From Candidatus Stercoripulliclostridium merdipullorum (GTDB lineage Bacteria > Bacillota > Clostridia > Christensenellales > DTU072): a stretch of 42,469 nucleotides of DNA. The notes beneath the pieces were generated by a model. That model was given only the letters and a program-made list of their open reading frames with translations. It was not told the origin of the DNA and searched no databases. The position numbers and the translations under genes are program-made. Location: assembly GCA_018713745.1 (NCBI GenBank), contig DVOH01000039.1:1-42469 (forward strand). The letters are read 5' to 3'. Positions 15,001-20,330 of the stretch are shown in pieces; the stretch's first letter is position 1, and every line of letters begins with the position of its first letter.

Positions 15001-18000
15001 TCGAAGAAGGATTCGACGTTTTGGATATACAGCTTGCCGATGCCGAGCAGCTCGGTATCAATATATAAATCGCCCGCGTTGTACGCGATCATCAGGACGT
15101 CGCGGTACGCTCCGTCCTCACCCTTGCTTTGGATGGTCAGCTTGACCTGGCTCTTGATGATGTCGGAGATGTTGAGGTTGCCTTCCACCAAATAGTGCAG
15201 ATCGACGTCGACCAGACCGACAAAGCTCAGAAGCGCCACCAGATCAAATCCGGGGAGCAGTCCCGCAAGACCCGGGGAAAGATCGATAATGCGATCGTCT
15301 TCGCCGATGTTGGGGATGGAATTCAGGCGAAGGTTGCCGCCGAAGCTGACATAAATCGACTTGGGCATGCCGCCTTCGGAAGCGTTGAACTCGACGTCGG
15401 GCAATTCGATCACGGGCATTTCGTCGTGCTTGACGTTGATCTCGAAGGTGTCGAGATAAAGTCCCAGATTGAAGCTGTCGACACCCGTTTCCAGTTTGAA
15501 CGTGATCCCGTCGGAATAGCCGATTTCCACCGTCGTATCCTGGATCTCGACGGGGAGGTCGCTGTCGATCAAGGTGGAAATAATGGCAAGAATAACGTTT
15601 TTGGTCAACGTGATCCCCGCTTTATCGGGTCCGATCAACAGCTGAAGCGCAATGGCTTCGGTGTTGTTGAACGTTGCGTAATCGGCAATCGTGCCGAGAT
15701 TGTACAGCGAAGCGACGCCGAGCGAAGCGGGTTCTCTCGTGTGCGTCGTATTGACAATCTTGTCGCCGTCGACGGTCGTCGTTTTGCCGGCTTCGTTGAG
15801 GACAAGCCCGCCTTTCATCAGATTTTCGATCAGCGCGCCCGCGTCGGTCAGACAGACGCCCGGCATGCCGAAATACGTCAGATTGAGATAAAGGTTGCGA
15901 TCGAGATAGTAGATTCCGAGAATTTCTTCTCCCGTATCGGCATTGGTGACGACAAGGGCGAGTTTGGAGTCGTACAGGTTTTCGATCTTGCCGCCGTTGA
16001 GGTTGACGTCGGCTTTGAGGCTGTAGGTCAGATTGAACAGCGTTTCGGGCGTGTGGAAACGCAGGCTCAGCCCTTTGATCAGACCGGCGATCAGTCCGTC
16101 GAGATAATCGTTGGAATAGGTCGGCGAGTCGGACGTCATCTTGATGTTGCCGCCGACTTCCAGACCGACGCTCAGCGTCTCGATGAATTGATCGATGTCG
16201 GTATAGGTACTGACGTCAAATCCGAGGTCGCCGTAAATATTGTCGATTTTGCCGATGTTGAATTTGAAGTCTTTGATCAGTTTTGCCTTGATCGAAATCG
16301 CGTCGATGTTGTTGCTGACGCTGTCGAGGATGGCGAGGTCGATCTCGACGTATCCGTCGTCGGCAGGTTTTCCGACAACTTGGATCTTAAGAGCGGCGCG
16401 GATTTCGGGCATCGCAACGGGCATGTTGAGCATTGCCATCAGAACGCTGAGGAATTGCGCGTTGAGTGCGACTTCGAGCTGTTGCAGGGCATAGTCAACC
16501 GAGACGCCTTCCAATCCGTTGGCAATCAGGGCAAGAATGTTGAATCCGTCCTGTACGACTTCGCCTTCCGTCCCCGTGCCGGTTTCGTCGCCGTTTTGGG
16601 GGAGCAGGTCGGGTGCGTTTTCGCCCGCCCAGGAGAGGAGATATTCTCCGACCACATACGCCGAGAAAATATCATAGACCAGTTGTTGCGGCGTGCTGAA
16701 CGTATATGCCGCGCCCTGGGTTCCGTTCCCGCCCTGACCGGGGTTGATGATGCCGGTGATCAGCGAAATAATGTTGATATCGCCGAGGGTGTCGGCAAGC
16801 CCGATGTTGGGGATTTTGAGTTTGGGAAGGGTCCCGATAAAGTTGAGTCCGGGATATGCCTCCTGCAGTTTTTTGACGTCTTGCAGGTTGAGATAAAGCG
16901 CATCGTCACCGCCGTTATAGTTGACCATCATAAAGTCGGTGCGGTTGCCCTGCGCATCTCTGTAATAGAAAATCGCGACGATGTCGATTTGGTTGAGTTG
17001 CAGAATATCGAGGTTGGCTTTGACTTCGTAACCGAGCCGCATTTCGTCGGTAAAGGTCACGCCGATGCCGAGGCCTACGTTTTTGAGGAAGAGAGACATC
17101 ATCCCCGACAAGTCGATGCCGCCGTCGGTTTCTTCAAACCCGAGATCGAGGTTGCCGCCGAATTGCGCGCTGTAGTAACGCGTATTAAGGGGATTGATAT
17201 CGGTGTAGCTGTCGCGTTCGGCAGCGCTGTCCACCATCTCATAGTTGTCGAATACGGGGGTGGCGAAATACCCGACGTCATTGAGTTTCAGTCCGAAGCG
17301 GACGCTGTCGGACAGCTCGACGCCGAGTTCGATGGTATGGAAAATGTCGTCCTGATCGAAGGAAAGATGAATGCCTTTGAGTCCGAGTTCTTTTCCGCCG
17401 AAGTCAATGAACATCCCCAAAAGGGCGTTGATCGCTTCGTTGTCGAGATCGAGCGAAATGATACGCGGCTCTCCTTCGGGCAGATTGATATAGCCGACGA
17501 GGAAGGAGATCAGCCCCATGACGTCGAATCCGCCGCCTTCGGTGCCGCCTTCCGTGCCCTCTTCGCCTTCGTTAAAGACGTTGGAGGGGGTATCCCCTTC
17601 GGCAGGAGCCGTATAGTTGGGATCGAGATAGGGATAAATCACGCCGAGATTGCCCGAAAGCAGTTGCGTGATGTCGATTCCCGTCACCTTGAGGTTGGGG
17701 ATCAGCTGAACGTTGTTGGCGTCCTTGAATGCCTCCATATTGATATATAAAGTTTTTTCAGTATAGTACATCCGGATGAACGCCTGATCCTGATAGTACA
17801 GATTGAGTTGGAGATTGGTTTTGTTGCCGTCGAAGAAGTCGATATCGGTCTTGACGTTGAGGCGGAACTCATACGTGCTGCCGCCGCCGTTGGTCCCTTC
17901 GAAGCGGAAAGGAATGTCGCCCGCCGCGCCGAGATTGACAACGTCGCCCAGAACGTCATGGAGCGTAAACTGTCCGTTTTCGTCGCTTTGCAGGAAGAGC

Positions 18001-19175
18001 GAAGCGTCCAGTTCGAGGTTGGCAAGACCCGCTTCTTTGTAGCGGTTCTGCTTGCCTTCTTCGGTCAGGTCGTAGTTTGCGAAGTTGATGTCAACCTTTT
18101 TGTCCGCAGGACCCATCCGCATGGGTTTGACGTTGAGGTTGAGATAATATTCTTCGGGGGTGCGATTGCCGTTTTTGTCGATGATTTCGGGGGTGTAAAT
18201 GTTGATCCCGATCCCGTCGAACAGATAGCCTTCTTTGGTGACGATCGTCCCGTCTTCCGCGGTCGTGTTGACGGCGCCGAGGATGGTGTGGGTATTGATC
18301 GAAATATTCATCAACGGCCACTTTCTGCCGAGGATGTCTTCGAGCCCGAACCCGAGGAACTGCCGCATGATGGGATCGAGGTTGGGCAAGCCGAAGGTTT
18401 CCCAACCGATATTGAGGCCGAACGTCGGGAGCAAGCCGATCAGCTCGTTAATGTCGCCCAAGGGGAGAGAAATCGTTTGTTTGGAGCCGTTTTCGTAGGT
18501 GGTAACGGTGCTGCCCGAAGTAAACAGAATGTTCAGGAGCGTGGGGAGCAGCTTATCGATCGATTCGATGCCGAGTTTGCCGTTGAGGAAGCCGATGAAA
18601 TATGCGGTGATGTCGATGTTGTTTTCGATCAGAACGTTGGCGAGCATGCCGCCGAGGGTGGTGAGGTTGAGTTCTTCTATGTAATACTCGTTTTCGCCGC
18701 CGATGTTAAAGAATGCGGTGTTGTTGACATAGTAGACGCAGAACACCTTGGTATTGGTGAGGTTGTCGTTGATTTCGAAAAAGAGTTCGCTCTGCGAGTT
18801 GTCCTTGCGGTGAATGTTGGCTTTGAGGATGATCGTATAATCGATGACGTAGGTCGGATTGACGAGATAATCCTCGAAGTCGTAATCGATGGTGTAGTCG
18901 ATGACAAACCACTCGGACGAAGCGGGATCGACAACGCCGTTTGCCAGCTTGGAATTTTCGTACGCCTCTTCGATCAGATCGATGGCGTCGGCACGATCCA
19001 GCTTGTGGACGGTGTTGATCGGATCGGTCTGGACATTGTCGTCTCCGCCCGTACCGATGTCGTCGTACGGATCGTCGAAGTCGTCGGGATTGCGCGGTGA
19101 ACACGCGTACATCACGCACACGAGCGCGATGCACAAAATCACTACTGCAAGCAGCCTGGCGAACTTGGTTTTCAT
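1..19175 (-). CDS. Giant repetitive surface lipoprotein, partial (C-terminus beyond left edge)
   Basis: The frame runs without a stop from an ATG at 19173-19175 to the left edge, giving 6,391 visible residues. AGGAGG lies just upstream of the start. The protein begins with a positively charged end, a hydrophobic core and a lipobox-like VMYAC (C25), followed by an acidic stretch, so a membrane-anchored extracellular lipoprotein is likely. Residues about 30-4,900 are about 14 diverged repeats of roughly 250-330 residues. Two carboxypeptidase-regulatory-like beta domains follow (about 4,992-5,151), then more than 1,200 mostly non-repetitive, Tyr/Asp/Asn-rich residues. Cysteine is scarce. No catalytic motif was recognised. 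I checked by codon that the frame is open across 4200-4330, 12183-12310, 15060-15130, 17700-17800 and at both ends. The gene has its own promoter and sits downstream of a terminator, so it is probably transcribed alone within this window. The function is unknown; adhesion, envelope scaffolding or lipid/ligand binding are possibilities only. Confidence 0.9.
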   Translation of the reverse strand, partial: MKTKFARLLAVVILCIALVCVMYACSPRNPDDFDDPYDDIGTGGDDNVQTDPINTVHKLDRADAIDLIEEAYENSKLANGVVDPASSEWFVIDYTIDYDFEDYLVNPTYVIDYTIILKANIHRKDNSQSELFFEINDNLTNTKVFCVYYVNNTAFFNIGGENEYYIEELNLTTLGGMLANVLIENNIDITAYFIGFLNGKLGIESIDKLLPTLLNILFTSGSTVTTYENGSKQTISLPLGDINELIGLLPTFGLNIGWETFGLPNLDPIMRQFLGFGLEDILGRKWPLMNISINTHTILGAVNTTAEDGTIVTKEGYLFDGIGINIYTPEIIDKNGNRTPEEYYLNLNVKPMRMGPADKKVDINFANYDLTEEGKQNRYKEAGLANLELDASLFLQSDENGQFTLHDVLGDVVNLGAAGDIPFRFEGTNGGGSTYEFRLNVKTDIDFFDGNKTNLQLNLYYQDQAFIRMYYTEKTLYINMEAFKDANNVQLIPNLKVTGIDITQLLSGNLGVIYPYLDPNYTAPAEGDTPSNVFNEGEEGTEGGTEGGGFDVMGLISFLVGYINLPEGEPRIISLDLDNEAINALLGMFIDFGGKELGLKGIHLSFDQDDIFHTIELGVELSDSVRFGLKLNDVGYFATPVFDNYEMVDSAAERDSYTDINPLNTRYYSAQFGGNLDLGFEETDGGIDLSGMMSLFLKNVGLGIGVTFTDEMRLGYEVKANLDILQLNQIDIVAIFYYRDAQGNRTDFMMVNYNGGDDALYLNLQDVKKLQEAYPGLNFIGTLPKLKIPNIGLADTLGDINIISLITGIINPGQGGNGTQGAAYTFSTPQQLVYDIFSAYVVGEYLLSWAGENAPDLLPQNGDETGTGTEGEVVQDGFNILALIANGLEGVSVDYALQQLEVALNAQFLSVLMAMLNMPVAMPEIRAALKIQVVGKPADDGYVEIDLAILDSVSNNIDAISIKAKLIKDFKFNIGKIDNIYGDLGFDVSTYTDIDQFIETLSVGLEVGGNIKMTSDSPTYSNDYLDGLIAGLIKGLSLRFHTPETLFNLTYSLKADVNLNGGKIENLYDSKLALVVTNADTGEEILGIYYLDRNLYLNLTYFGMPGVCLTDAGALIENLMKGGLVLNEAGKTTTVDGDKIVNTTHTREPASLGVASLYNLGTIADYATFNNTEAIALQLLIGPDKAGITLTKNVILAIISTLIDSDLPVEIQDTTVEIGYSDGITFKLETGVDSFNLGLYLDTFEINVKHDEMPVIELPDVEFNASEGGMPKSIYVSFGGNLRLNSIPNIGEDDRIIDLSPGLAGLLPGFDLVALLSFVGLVDVDLHYLVEGNLNISDIIKSQVKLTIQSKGEDGAYRDVLMIAYNAGDLYIDTELLGIGKLYIQNVESFFEGLLNKANEGTDLAEGGATTRNAAIFNAGDDEDTFKQFVNIYFVEGGLRVEILKGVIVSALKSLLGVDIDKFLSGIEITVEAEISLKPIDISLGFDVSGVNAGLNIGELVVLLDKQVEMPAKEDGYILIEELQDISVTVNGSFELSVTGSEEGEDFSSVIEFVQEMIKDVSLGGIDTDALLNFGFLFKVLGERFGGTINYTINATLNLTDISKLNLSLVLTSAETGEEAMSFYILPNPDKAGALDAYVDFTKLGGNGEIGLVFKNKIKIQDIQGLIASFTQPSAVDGTGDGVENKSILLPQNATPGSELLTSAHILLLIASNPELYTDGYPVALKVTSGAIFGLLAMLGVDLEALFNEHAPEVNLGVGGADHFVNFEVVLKDLLKVGFSLDGAKVEVNPSKVDYDNIAKDPSYYCVNATEDLLAVQVGISGAFTFSALDTDESNQISFNKIIGAFLQGISIDAILKNENFADQVISYQVKVYLNLRDLVSEGGLEQVLSGIKVLATIAIGDGTTLTLYAENGMAYIDLEDLNVGKFSFDITSLLAESADEIRNAVMPLGGSQSDGFAVFNAPEQLTAAYITLALGNNTGAVLTVATEVFAVILNALNLIEGVELGSLVTETLNNNLEFVLGIGNGAIIGVTFNAATYSLDLTFDKVEVQFQDDIDRPAGFNPAEYPLIDKNIESIYVEAEMAFGWEADLDAQYSFKDMISNLGLIQGLDIAPVLSVLEQISTQFSIELRALINFTDFFSSDISVILYDVSVVPKKEVLSVYFVGGDLYLDAECFNIQKVHIIDAIDYFSSIFSSLTESEEGSGTTVMGTAAVFNAHGTTIYDPLSTYINLLLCPEGLIISLGSGALFTLLETIGLDLDIAGMVGPVGVVLVEGALMDPDNLLSFAFQFYSYQYNNDVLVTDEEGNPVLSERKMALNLSITRQFLVRISPEDDTYRIDPPQGYVTLQDSMPTFGFSTTVAFEFRAGMATVDNLYKDPIKALLGQVLTDFIFDIIIELGIQDDQAAKFEFQILANLNPLNLLDIEMQVVINKYEGDLNDPASVTRTKLAQLNLSDSTLYVDLSPLGGPKFCVVDVMETLLGLKDFNGSLGDDEVQNKPVISAEELVNAGIWNAEDAIQNPSLDISAQILESGLFVFVQKAAFETLTQYFLNADFDMFSEVLASFSLKPQNNTMHIGAGLSVSSESAEIFGVGLEIRGIRVNFVPWSREELINPQTSNYIQAHDIDIVSLDTSFEIEFAIDNGKVNINQVFRLVFDLLGVDTGSADALMAALPSDIVFGEDLGDTLVFDIKAKINIKDFSDFVNNLQLRINISSKKAPDKFNLDFALYKTGFYLDATTLGLGKIRLVDIDDMLKDLQDMIDRLTGGGANPDDPAVANAPESLKLLTSVPDGLFNASPDLKTLAGAVRIALSRYNGFTITVAKDLIFSIFGLLNVDIESYIGDMIVPTLSVNVSPDMTYSIRLDLRSGNETGLLETALEYLSVRNEQWAEQLDAIDPALAVNVQEAFGGENVIATYYRADRGVYYLRVETESLTDDVIDTFVAKMAEDKYLLEQQSDKTYYTSYRKARETDIEMRLVPDQNAIVIAYAVGWHDRDLMAQPINDELIVDALEFPAAVNEWDSALGAGILSLKDDALFIDEIEVSETYPTLDAFTDALKTSFGLTEFLFFGTLAGLVFNGASNASKDSFRATFTGMSDQQKKDVNDAFAAAGFRFSQIEGVEHAYNPIEGYMVEYQTYESEGTTLTSFAFRKTAYFDAVYRDAVNDMYVVRYGHVSADAMDNFRTEMANADYEFKPVGAYYRAFNSRSQVVVEMRQIDMPDGDAGLLVAYKKAGGIGLGMSLIGDGTMVGIEDEIVFETHEGIESSVVPLISKEERETYQDYFNYSVLLETNFELNIDLKDGNLEIGDIIEVIFDILTMAGIDMSDAKFDTDIEFAGGNETLNARLYGKFGIDFQRLLSRDPEQQKQTLVGEVALTYQIIDAVTGEVFEQTLAKAYMVDDILYITLNLYDTEITFQMADLGIAELLVKMFGVEPEEGGNASEDPDSPEAEPQNAADAFMAQFRAIGEGQNGVDILKSIILLNSEGFKLILTKEVVVSVIEFVLDNIDLSQATIDVTEIDFDKLISGIFDSASIAPFHLDEDGTFSIMINVRKDQEEINPDGSNETVTGAGYDITLKFFDRTKVSGVRKDFDEYRDYLKYDEELQALFSSAFDSRDVNWRVNVNTDIELSADFFAYILDWSNLFSMESVDTAFYIQVLEQMSGVVTMRLNIDVDMTSMLKGNLTYLTLDAFIEFYTCSSDELRLIDAMPESTPAEQAAKDEAYHNKLAMGLYFMGNLHQPDYTEVGPRIFLRAPNLGIDGIELNSEVFENFINFNLNKLIGTDDAMNYEDWLEELERQEEEEKNNQQNQSDSAENIAILQNAMKELGAPLNEGDASGDEGVGGEEVEESNAMWITQVLSALRFTKGKITLVVAQTALQTILTELLNFPFNEVGNISLELDNINNHINFNFAIDYHPPYDAEHLKTAYNEILADPTATLYPAIDRIWPKEYLDALDEKFPVFDYSDLGVRMADARIRYGALDDNGYSKAKDTRYYIFSGVTDEILYLYLDELAAVGYIRSSVSDTDNNGNTVTYHLIKNSVSPVTGALMLIGSDLILALSDTNSNFNIDLKVGNIDVNLGASNLFADKFGENYESYLAENFKPLDEYKWFFEVVSELTIDDTVGGLFDLTETISTLLGMDIGLALQPAEDLHISLEFALRGFIDFSDLSNVRIQLSVKYNGNEIALISYIGGYTADGVENGTVYVDLSGLTLPSVKLEGIPLGSLVKDLLGSIGSSSSAEENQPAVTNASDDVFNAPADYEGPKNMDYESRPSFDTMMQSVLGEINLEDIDIETPLLLITSRLNQELSVAITGALAYSLIAGISGNENFRIPMFKDLKIGFSKDELPNGKDLYGLVIRLTDDTPYEKAFTIAYNFTKGQSVFDPGIRGEYYVNAETDAEGNTIAYESIDAISKLALSLDMELRLRTRAVKDQEDAAEGEIATGEKSEQMESLEGLIESLLGIAPGTVEFDLQDSILVFGLSLKIFTNLADMTETTMLIELTYNEERLLAIYFLGINNAVYADLSGLGLFRAAINGLDLMGVLGNLLGGVLTPGVGLDVMGLLGGLFSGGSDAEGDDSTVQNAAAFAEASEADGVLPFNVSNVRVGGASTAEESGLIRILLGNEELTINPSTTFISNALSKITGMQMPALSDIRFSTNISYGLNNMNLRIKIDPQGNNLTVNVPQDMFKIVLGSGAEQYRLSESEIGTANYGGIVGITLGQSTDGTSFNADILALAQTLLDTIDLDNFKIFYERRINYWYLRNLAAGGTQGFDAFSGGDQNYVGPTYFGYDDAGYASTYSVKFTLGSIEFDFKKWGINTFTPQMMSNAYRRLRIAATKSSDNIVRLALDQLTAVYGYDDFNNIENRDKWTPMGAAAFIRAHQLYLSLENLLVIDLSAVVEWIFDKALPFIGEQLGNLIMPGLGGTLGKLVAQLINALVGELVADLIAEMIGNLSGYGNPLKVGKIIDDLMGGGVPLPLSLYLPELLGSLLGGDEAPQAYGSISGTVKDVEGNPIQGATVKVGNFTTTTDKDGNYALINLPADKHSAQISAPGYDTVSAEIEVVHYSNGPSRVYNFELPDERIEFYDNITVAGKVTNHTGAGLAGVTFVYNGQTIKDEKGNVVTTGSDGSYRFVLHNVREGSFRISTSNGLSKTATAASDNQVITLNFQEAGPVTTGTLTGRLIVIADEYLLNGTEMSYADMLKQAGGEAYNGAWQDFVATIDSRLTTVLANNNLRPDAYGYGTANNAYYVKFGTDDTTTYNTLISQLGGYGYEFERVGSFELYHAIRTASGTGAIIEVRYLSQNKETVLVIKQAEAKPIGSDVELWLESGGRTIRQSDSFDGTTIDTEKNADGVTTRVMMNTPRDYFVKRTSDDPNGLLGTGYFTVGDLAFNKSYTLKFRSKVYENFDSVTVTMRASDHTKDVGVITLVQRTKPQWITNLIEVENPSVIQGVRLRLGADVLDANSSDKLDPSVPGYTEDGIPRTLYDYGKQMGANAINGLIGLIPTIGGLLPSVGSGQEAYLDEKGKLIFYPWNNYVNGYEGGAEDRYNSVHYFEVWLNGELIASALGSLYNMIYPLIGISPISRDQQYTIADLAAIPEGTDSDDIEILRYQGLFDETDDHKIYDYVYSDAAMTIWTGESLTGEERYWRNVYGAQEMLTAGFISAALNAVLTSGKIDVSANLITIVQGVISGIDFLDGIIDMATRLVSHLLPIPFAYNMVSHINLNGSPLGSTMKDTTGTENYNVKSYLQETGVLYGTPTVTGQSAVPVVDDYGNQQSGYAREFDYYDKSTYAKITLNHNVDAVLERIVLFLNGATFPHERVEGNRKGQMIVKNWSWMPNATVMRADMVRYNRDGSVMADDLATHEMLQKWIKSNVTNSYLIINDYEYVNNNGVIEKYLIAKLYVRDVYGHFDTEDFEFGDAAVIAKKDEDSTDKEALAARDSLSAKDDQFLELDIANSGLRLRVVKSISLNDFVKGEPTNGPMTTTPMLPPDKVVFHDPYNPLDFTAYGGTWANEQGGVRHNIGNDGNYIVDDIKEILPNRNLAVFNDGTSTGSTGIEMYWDLSMVKFNATETDKKSYIIGYCGNQTYGKVNGVVTKIEAVVEGGMIVDPSSTLKLNDEGTEEVANDKPAIEIPTIDPLTFTNIGDYIADLPTIFTYAAKMRYATYSEGEYQQFEINGETRDYLLKRYVFNDVTWGEKTDGKLGFYDPDAYEKDGSLIPKEVSYNGGDVLLSLRYGYRRSVDKDGAYFGSSSPMQTIYIRVPVLDRSIVNLNSIMGSAEIDNSNGGVIDGTIEIDPLRHDNVKAMMEGIKAFKATTPAGDIASWEVVGVDASQLATYDPNALSHPVYEVFYTFRNGNLKTTAVQDGKEVIVDSTQTYAVKVKILSKNIVSSSLDNIPE
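3252..3467 (-). repeat. Small embedded module, copy C
   Basis: This third copy (residues about 5,237-5,308) lies outside the long-repeat region, after the two carboxypeptidase-regulatory-like domains. It reads AYYVKFG, a polar helix-like segment, GYEFERVGSFELYHAIR, IIEVRYL and VLVIKQA. Finding it in a different part of the protein argues that it is an independent domain rather than part of the long repeat. Confidence 0.55.
3715..4205 (-). other. Two carboxypeptidase-regulatory-like beta domains in the giant protein
   Basis: The first domain (residues about 4,992-5,058) has the classic order GSISGTVKD, GNPIQGATVKVG, TTTDKDGNYALINLPA and a closing strand. The second (about 5,079-5,151) repeats it as VAGKVTN, AGLAGVTFVYNG, GSDGSYRFVLHNV and later strands. 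These match the CarboxypepD_reg-like/CNA-B-like beta-sandwich family, which acts as a stalk or spacer in surface proteins. They mark the change from the repetitive N-terminal part to the non-repetitive C-terminal part. Confidence 0.8.
9490..9695 (-). repeat. Small embedded module, copy B
   Basis: This is the second copy (residues about 3,161-3,229). It starts with YVVRYG, has a helix-like segment ending in ADYEFKPVGAYYRAF, then VVEMRQ and LLVAYKKAG. Compared with copies A and C, the tyrosine-rich middle and the basic [IV]E[MV]R strand are shared. The flanking stretch at 9720-9960, with GFRFSQIEG and a tyrosine-rich strand, may be a more diverged fourth copy. Confidence 0.55.
10213..10449 (-). 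repeat. Small embedded module, copy A
   Basis: A stretch of about 78 residues (about 2,909-2,988) in the giant protein does not fit the main repeat. Its pattern is YYLRV, a helix-like acidic segment, then YYTSYRKA, IEMRL and an AIVIAYA end. The same order returns at 9490-9695 and 3252-3467. It is probably a compact alpha/beta domain inserted among the long repeats. I do not recognise the family. Confidence 0.55.
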
Positions 19176-19224
19176 ATTCAGCCTCCTTAGGGGATCGCTA
19201 ACGTTGTGTCCTGAACGGCGAAAA

Positions 19225-19241
19225 GAGTCGCAAAACGACTC
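19225..19241 (-). promoter_or_regulatory. Leader hairpin of the giant gene
   Basis: On the minus strand GAGTCG and CGACTC form a six-pair stem around a five-base TTTTG loop, followed by four T. It lies between the predicted transcription start (about 19250) and the ribosome binding site. It may be a weak attenuator or an mRNA-stabilising hairpin. The T run is too short for a confident terminator call. Confidence 0.45.
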
Positions 19242-19256
19242 CTTCCCTGTGCGACG

Positions 19257-19286
19257 ATTATACAATACCTTTGCGCGCGCCGTCAA
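19257..19286 (-). promoter_or_regulatory. Sigma-A promoter of the giant lipoprotein gene
   Basis: On the minus strand the -35 is TTGACG (19281-19286) and the -10 is TATAAT (19257-19262), with an 18-base spacer. An AT-rich stretch just upstream of the -35 (about 19293-19312) could act as an UP element. The predicted leader is about 75 bases. The 321-base gap 19176-19496 holds only this promoter, the leader hairpin and the upstream operon's terminator; no further gene was seen. Confidence 0.85.
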
Positions 19287-19432
19287 GACTTAATTTTTAT
19301 ATTATATATAACGGCGATCCGAAATGCTACAGGTGTCGTCGGTTTCTGCGCCGAACGGCGACTTTCGGGGGAGATTTTCCTGCAATCCCGGCGGGGTGCG
19401 GAAAAAACTTTTTTTGTTTGTCGCAACAAAAA

Positions 19433-19450
19433 GCCCTCCCGCGGGAGGGC
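19433..19450 (-). terminator. Intrinsic terminator of the PIG-L/ROK/DUF4380/transglutaminase operon
   Basis: GCCCTCCCG is followed directly by its perfect complement CGGGAGGGC (nine pairs before loop formation). On the minus strand TTTTTGTT follows. It lies 47 bases beyond the PIG-L stop codon and separates that operon from the giant gene's promoter. Confidence 0.85.
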
Positions 19451-19496
19451 AAAAATCCAAATAAGATTTTACTTTTTTAATACCGCAAGGGTATCG

Positions 19497-20303
19497 TCAG
19501 GCAAGAATTTCGGCTTCAAATTTTTTGAGTTTGCCGAGAATAAACGCGCGCGGATCGATCGAATCGTCTTCGATCAACGGGGTCAGATCCATCGCGTAGG
19601 CGCATTGCGCATATTGATCGACACCGTGCGAAGCGGCATACGTCGCGTTGGCGGTACGACGACCCGCCGACGCCAGGCTGTACTGCTTACCGCCTGCAAT
19701 TTGCGACACAAAGACGTCCAGGACGTCGGCAAGCAGCTTTTCGTATCCCGTCAGATCGAACACCACTTTTTCGTCGTCGGACAGCCAGTCCAACGCCCGC
19801 CAGACTTCACACCCGTACATTTTGGCAGGACGCGCTTCTTTGGGCAGACTGCGCACGGCACGGATCGCCTTGATCACCGTGCCGACGTGCGTGGGATGCT
19901 TGTCGGCAAGATTATGGACATACAGCGTTTCGGGGCGGTAATGCAACAGGATTTCCCGGTAGTCTTCGGTCACGCGATCGTCGGCGCGATCCTTGATTTC
20001 GGCGCTGGTGTAGTTGAGCATGATCAGCTCGGAATAATCCCCGATCCGTGCCGCTTCCATCTGTTCCAACCGACGCACTTTCTTCATCTCCTCGTCGGTC
20101 ATCGTGGCAAAGTCGCCCGCTCTGGGACTTCCGCCGCCGTCCGCCGTCACAACGGCAACAAGACCGTATTTGTCACTTTGGTATCCCTTAACAATACCTT
20201 GGGGACACATAATCTCGATATCGTCTTGATGCGCGGCGATGACAAGATCGGTGTAAATTTGCTTTTTGCCGGGGACAACCTCGGCTTTCGGGTTGAGTTT
20301 CAT
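19497..20303 (-). CDS. PIG-L/LmbE-family deacetylase
   Basis: This 268-residue protein belongs to the zinc-dependent PIG-L (LmbE-like) N-deacetylase family, whose members remove acetyl groups from amino sugars or related conjugates. The first metal motif is AHQDDIE (residues 24-30), the family's AHPDDE with Gln for Pro. The second is HPTH (136-139), matching the HPDH-type histidine motif. No signal peptide is visible, so it is probably cytoplasmic. The ribosome site is GGAG before the ATG. It is the last gene of a four-gene operon, 27 bases after the ROK kinase and followed by a strong terminator. Pairing with a sugar kinase and a mutarotase-like protein suggests amino-sugar or glycoconjugate breakdown, but the substrate cannot be named. 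Confidence 0.85.
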   Translation of the reverse strand: MKLNPKAEVVPGKKQIYTDLVIAAHQDDIEIMCPQGIVKGYQSDKYGLVAVVTADGGGSPRAGDFATMTDEEMKKVRRLEQMEAARIGDYSELIMLNYTSAEIKDRADDRVTEDYREILLHYRPETLYVHNLADKHPTHVGTVIKAIRAVRSLPKEARPAKMYGCEVWRALDWLSDDEKVVFDLTGYEKLLADVLDVFVSQIAGGKQYSLASAGRRTANATYAASHGVDQYAQCAYAMDLTPLIEDDSIDPRAFILGKLKKFEAEILA

Positions 20304-20330
20304 CTTTATTCTCCTTCACTCAAAATGTAT

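Larger units (their letters stand above)
5400..18800 (-). repeat. About 14 tandem protein repeats inside the giant lipoprotein
   Basis: Each repeat has the same order of elements. First come beta-like stretches with an LNLxDL-type phrase and a segment ending in a YYxxGxLY pattern. Then comes a signature like LYIDxxxLGxxK (for example near 15060, 12660, 11790, 10970 and 5640). An acidic Gly/Ser/Glu linker, often ending in NAAxFNA or a similar phrase, follows. Last are an amphipathic helix-like part with a phrase like LLxxLGVD and another beta-rich half. Signature positions are near 18680, 17750, 16900, 15890, 15060, 14270, 13420, 12660, 11790, 10970, 8970, 7950, 6590 and 5640, so the period is mostly 750-1000 bp. 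The repeats are diverged in sequence, which suggests old duplication. Confidence 0.8.
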
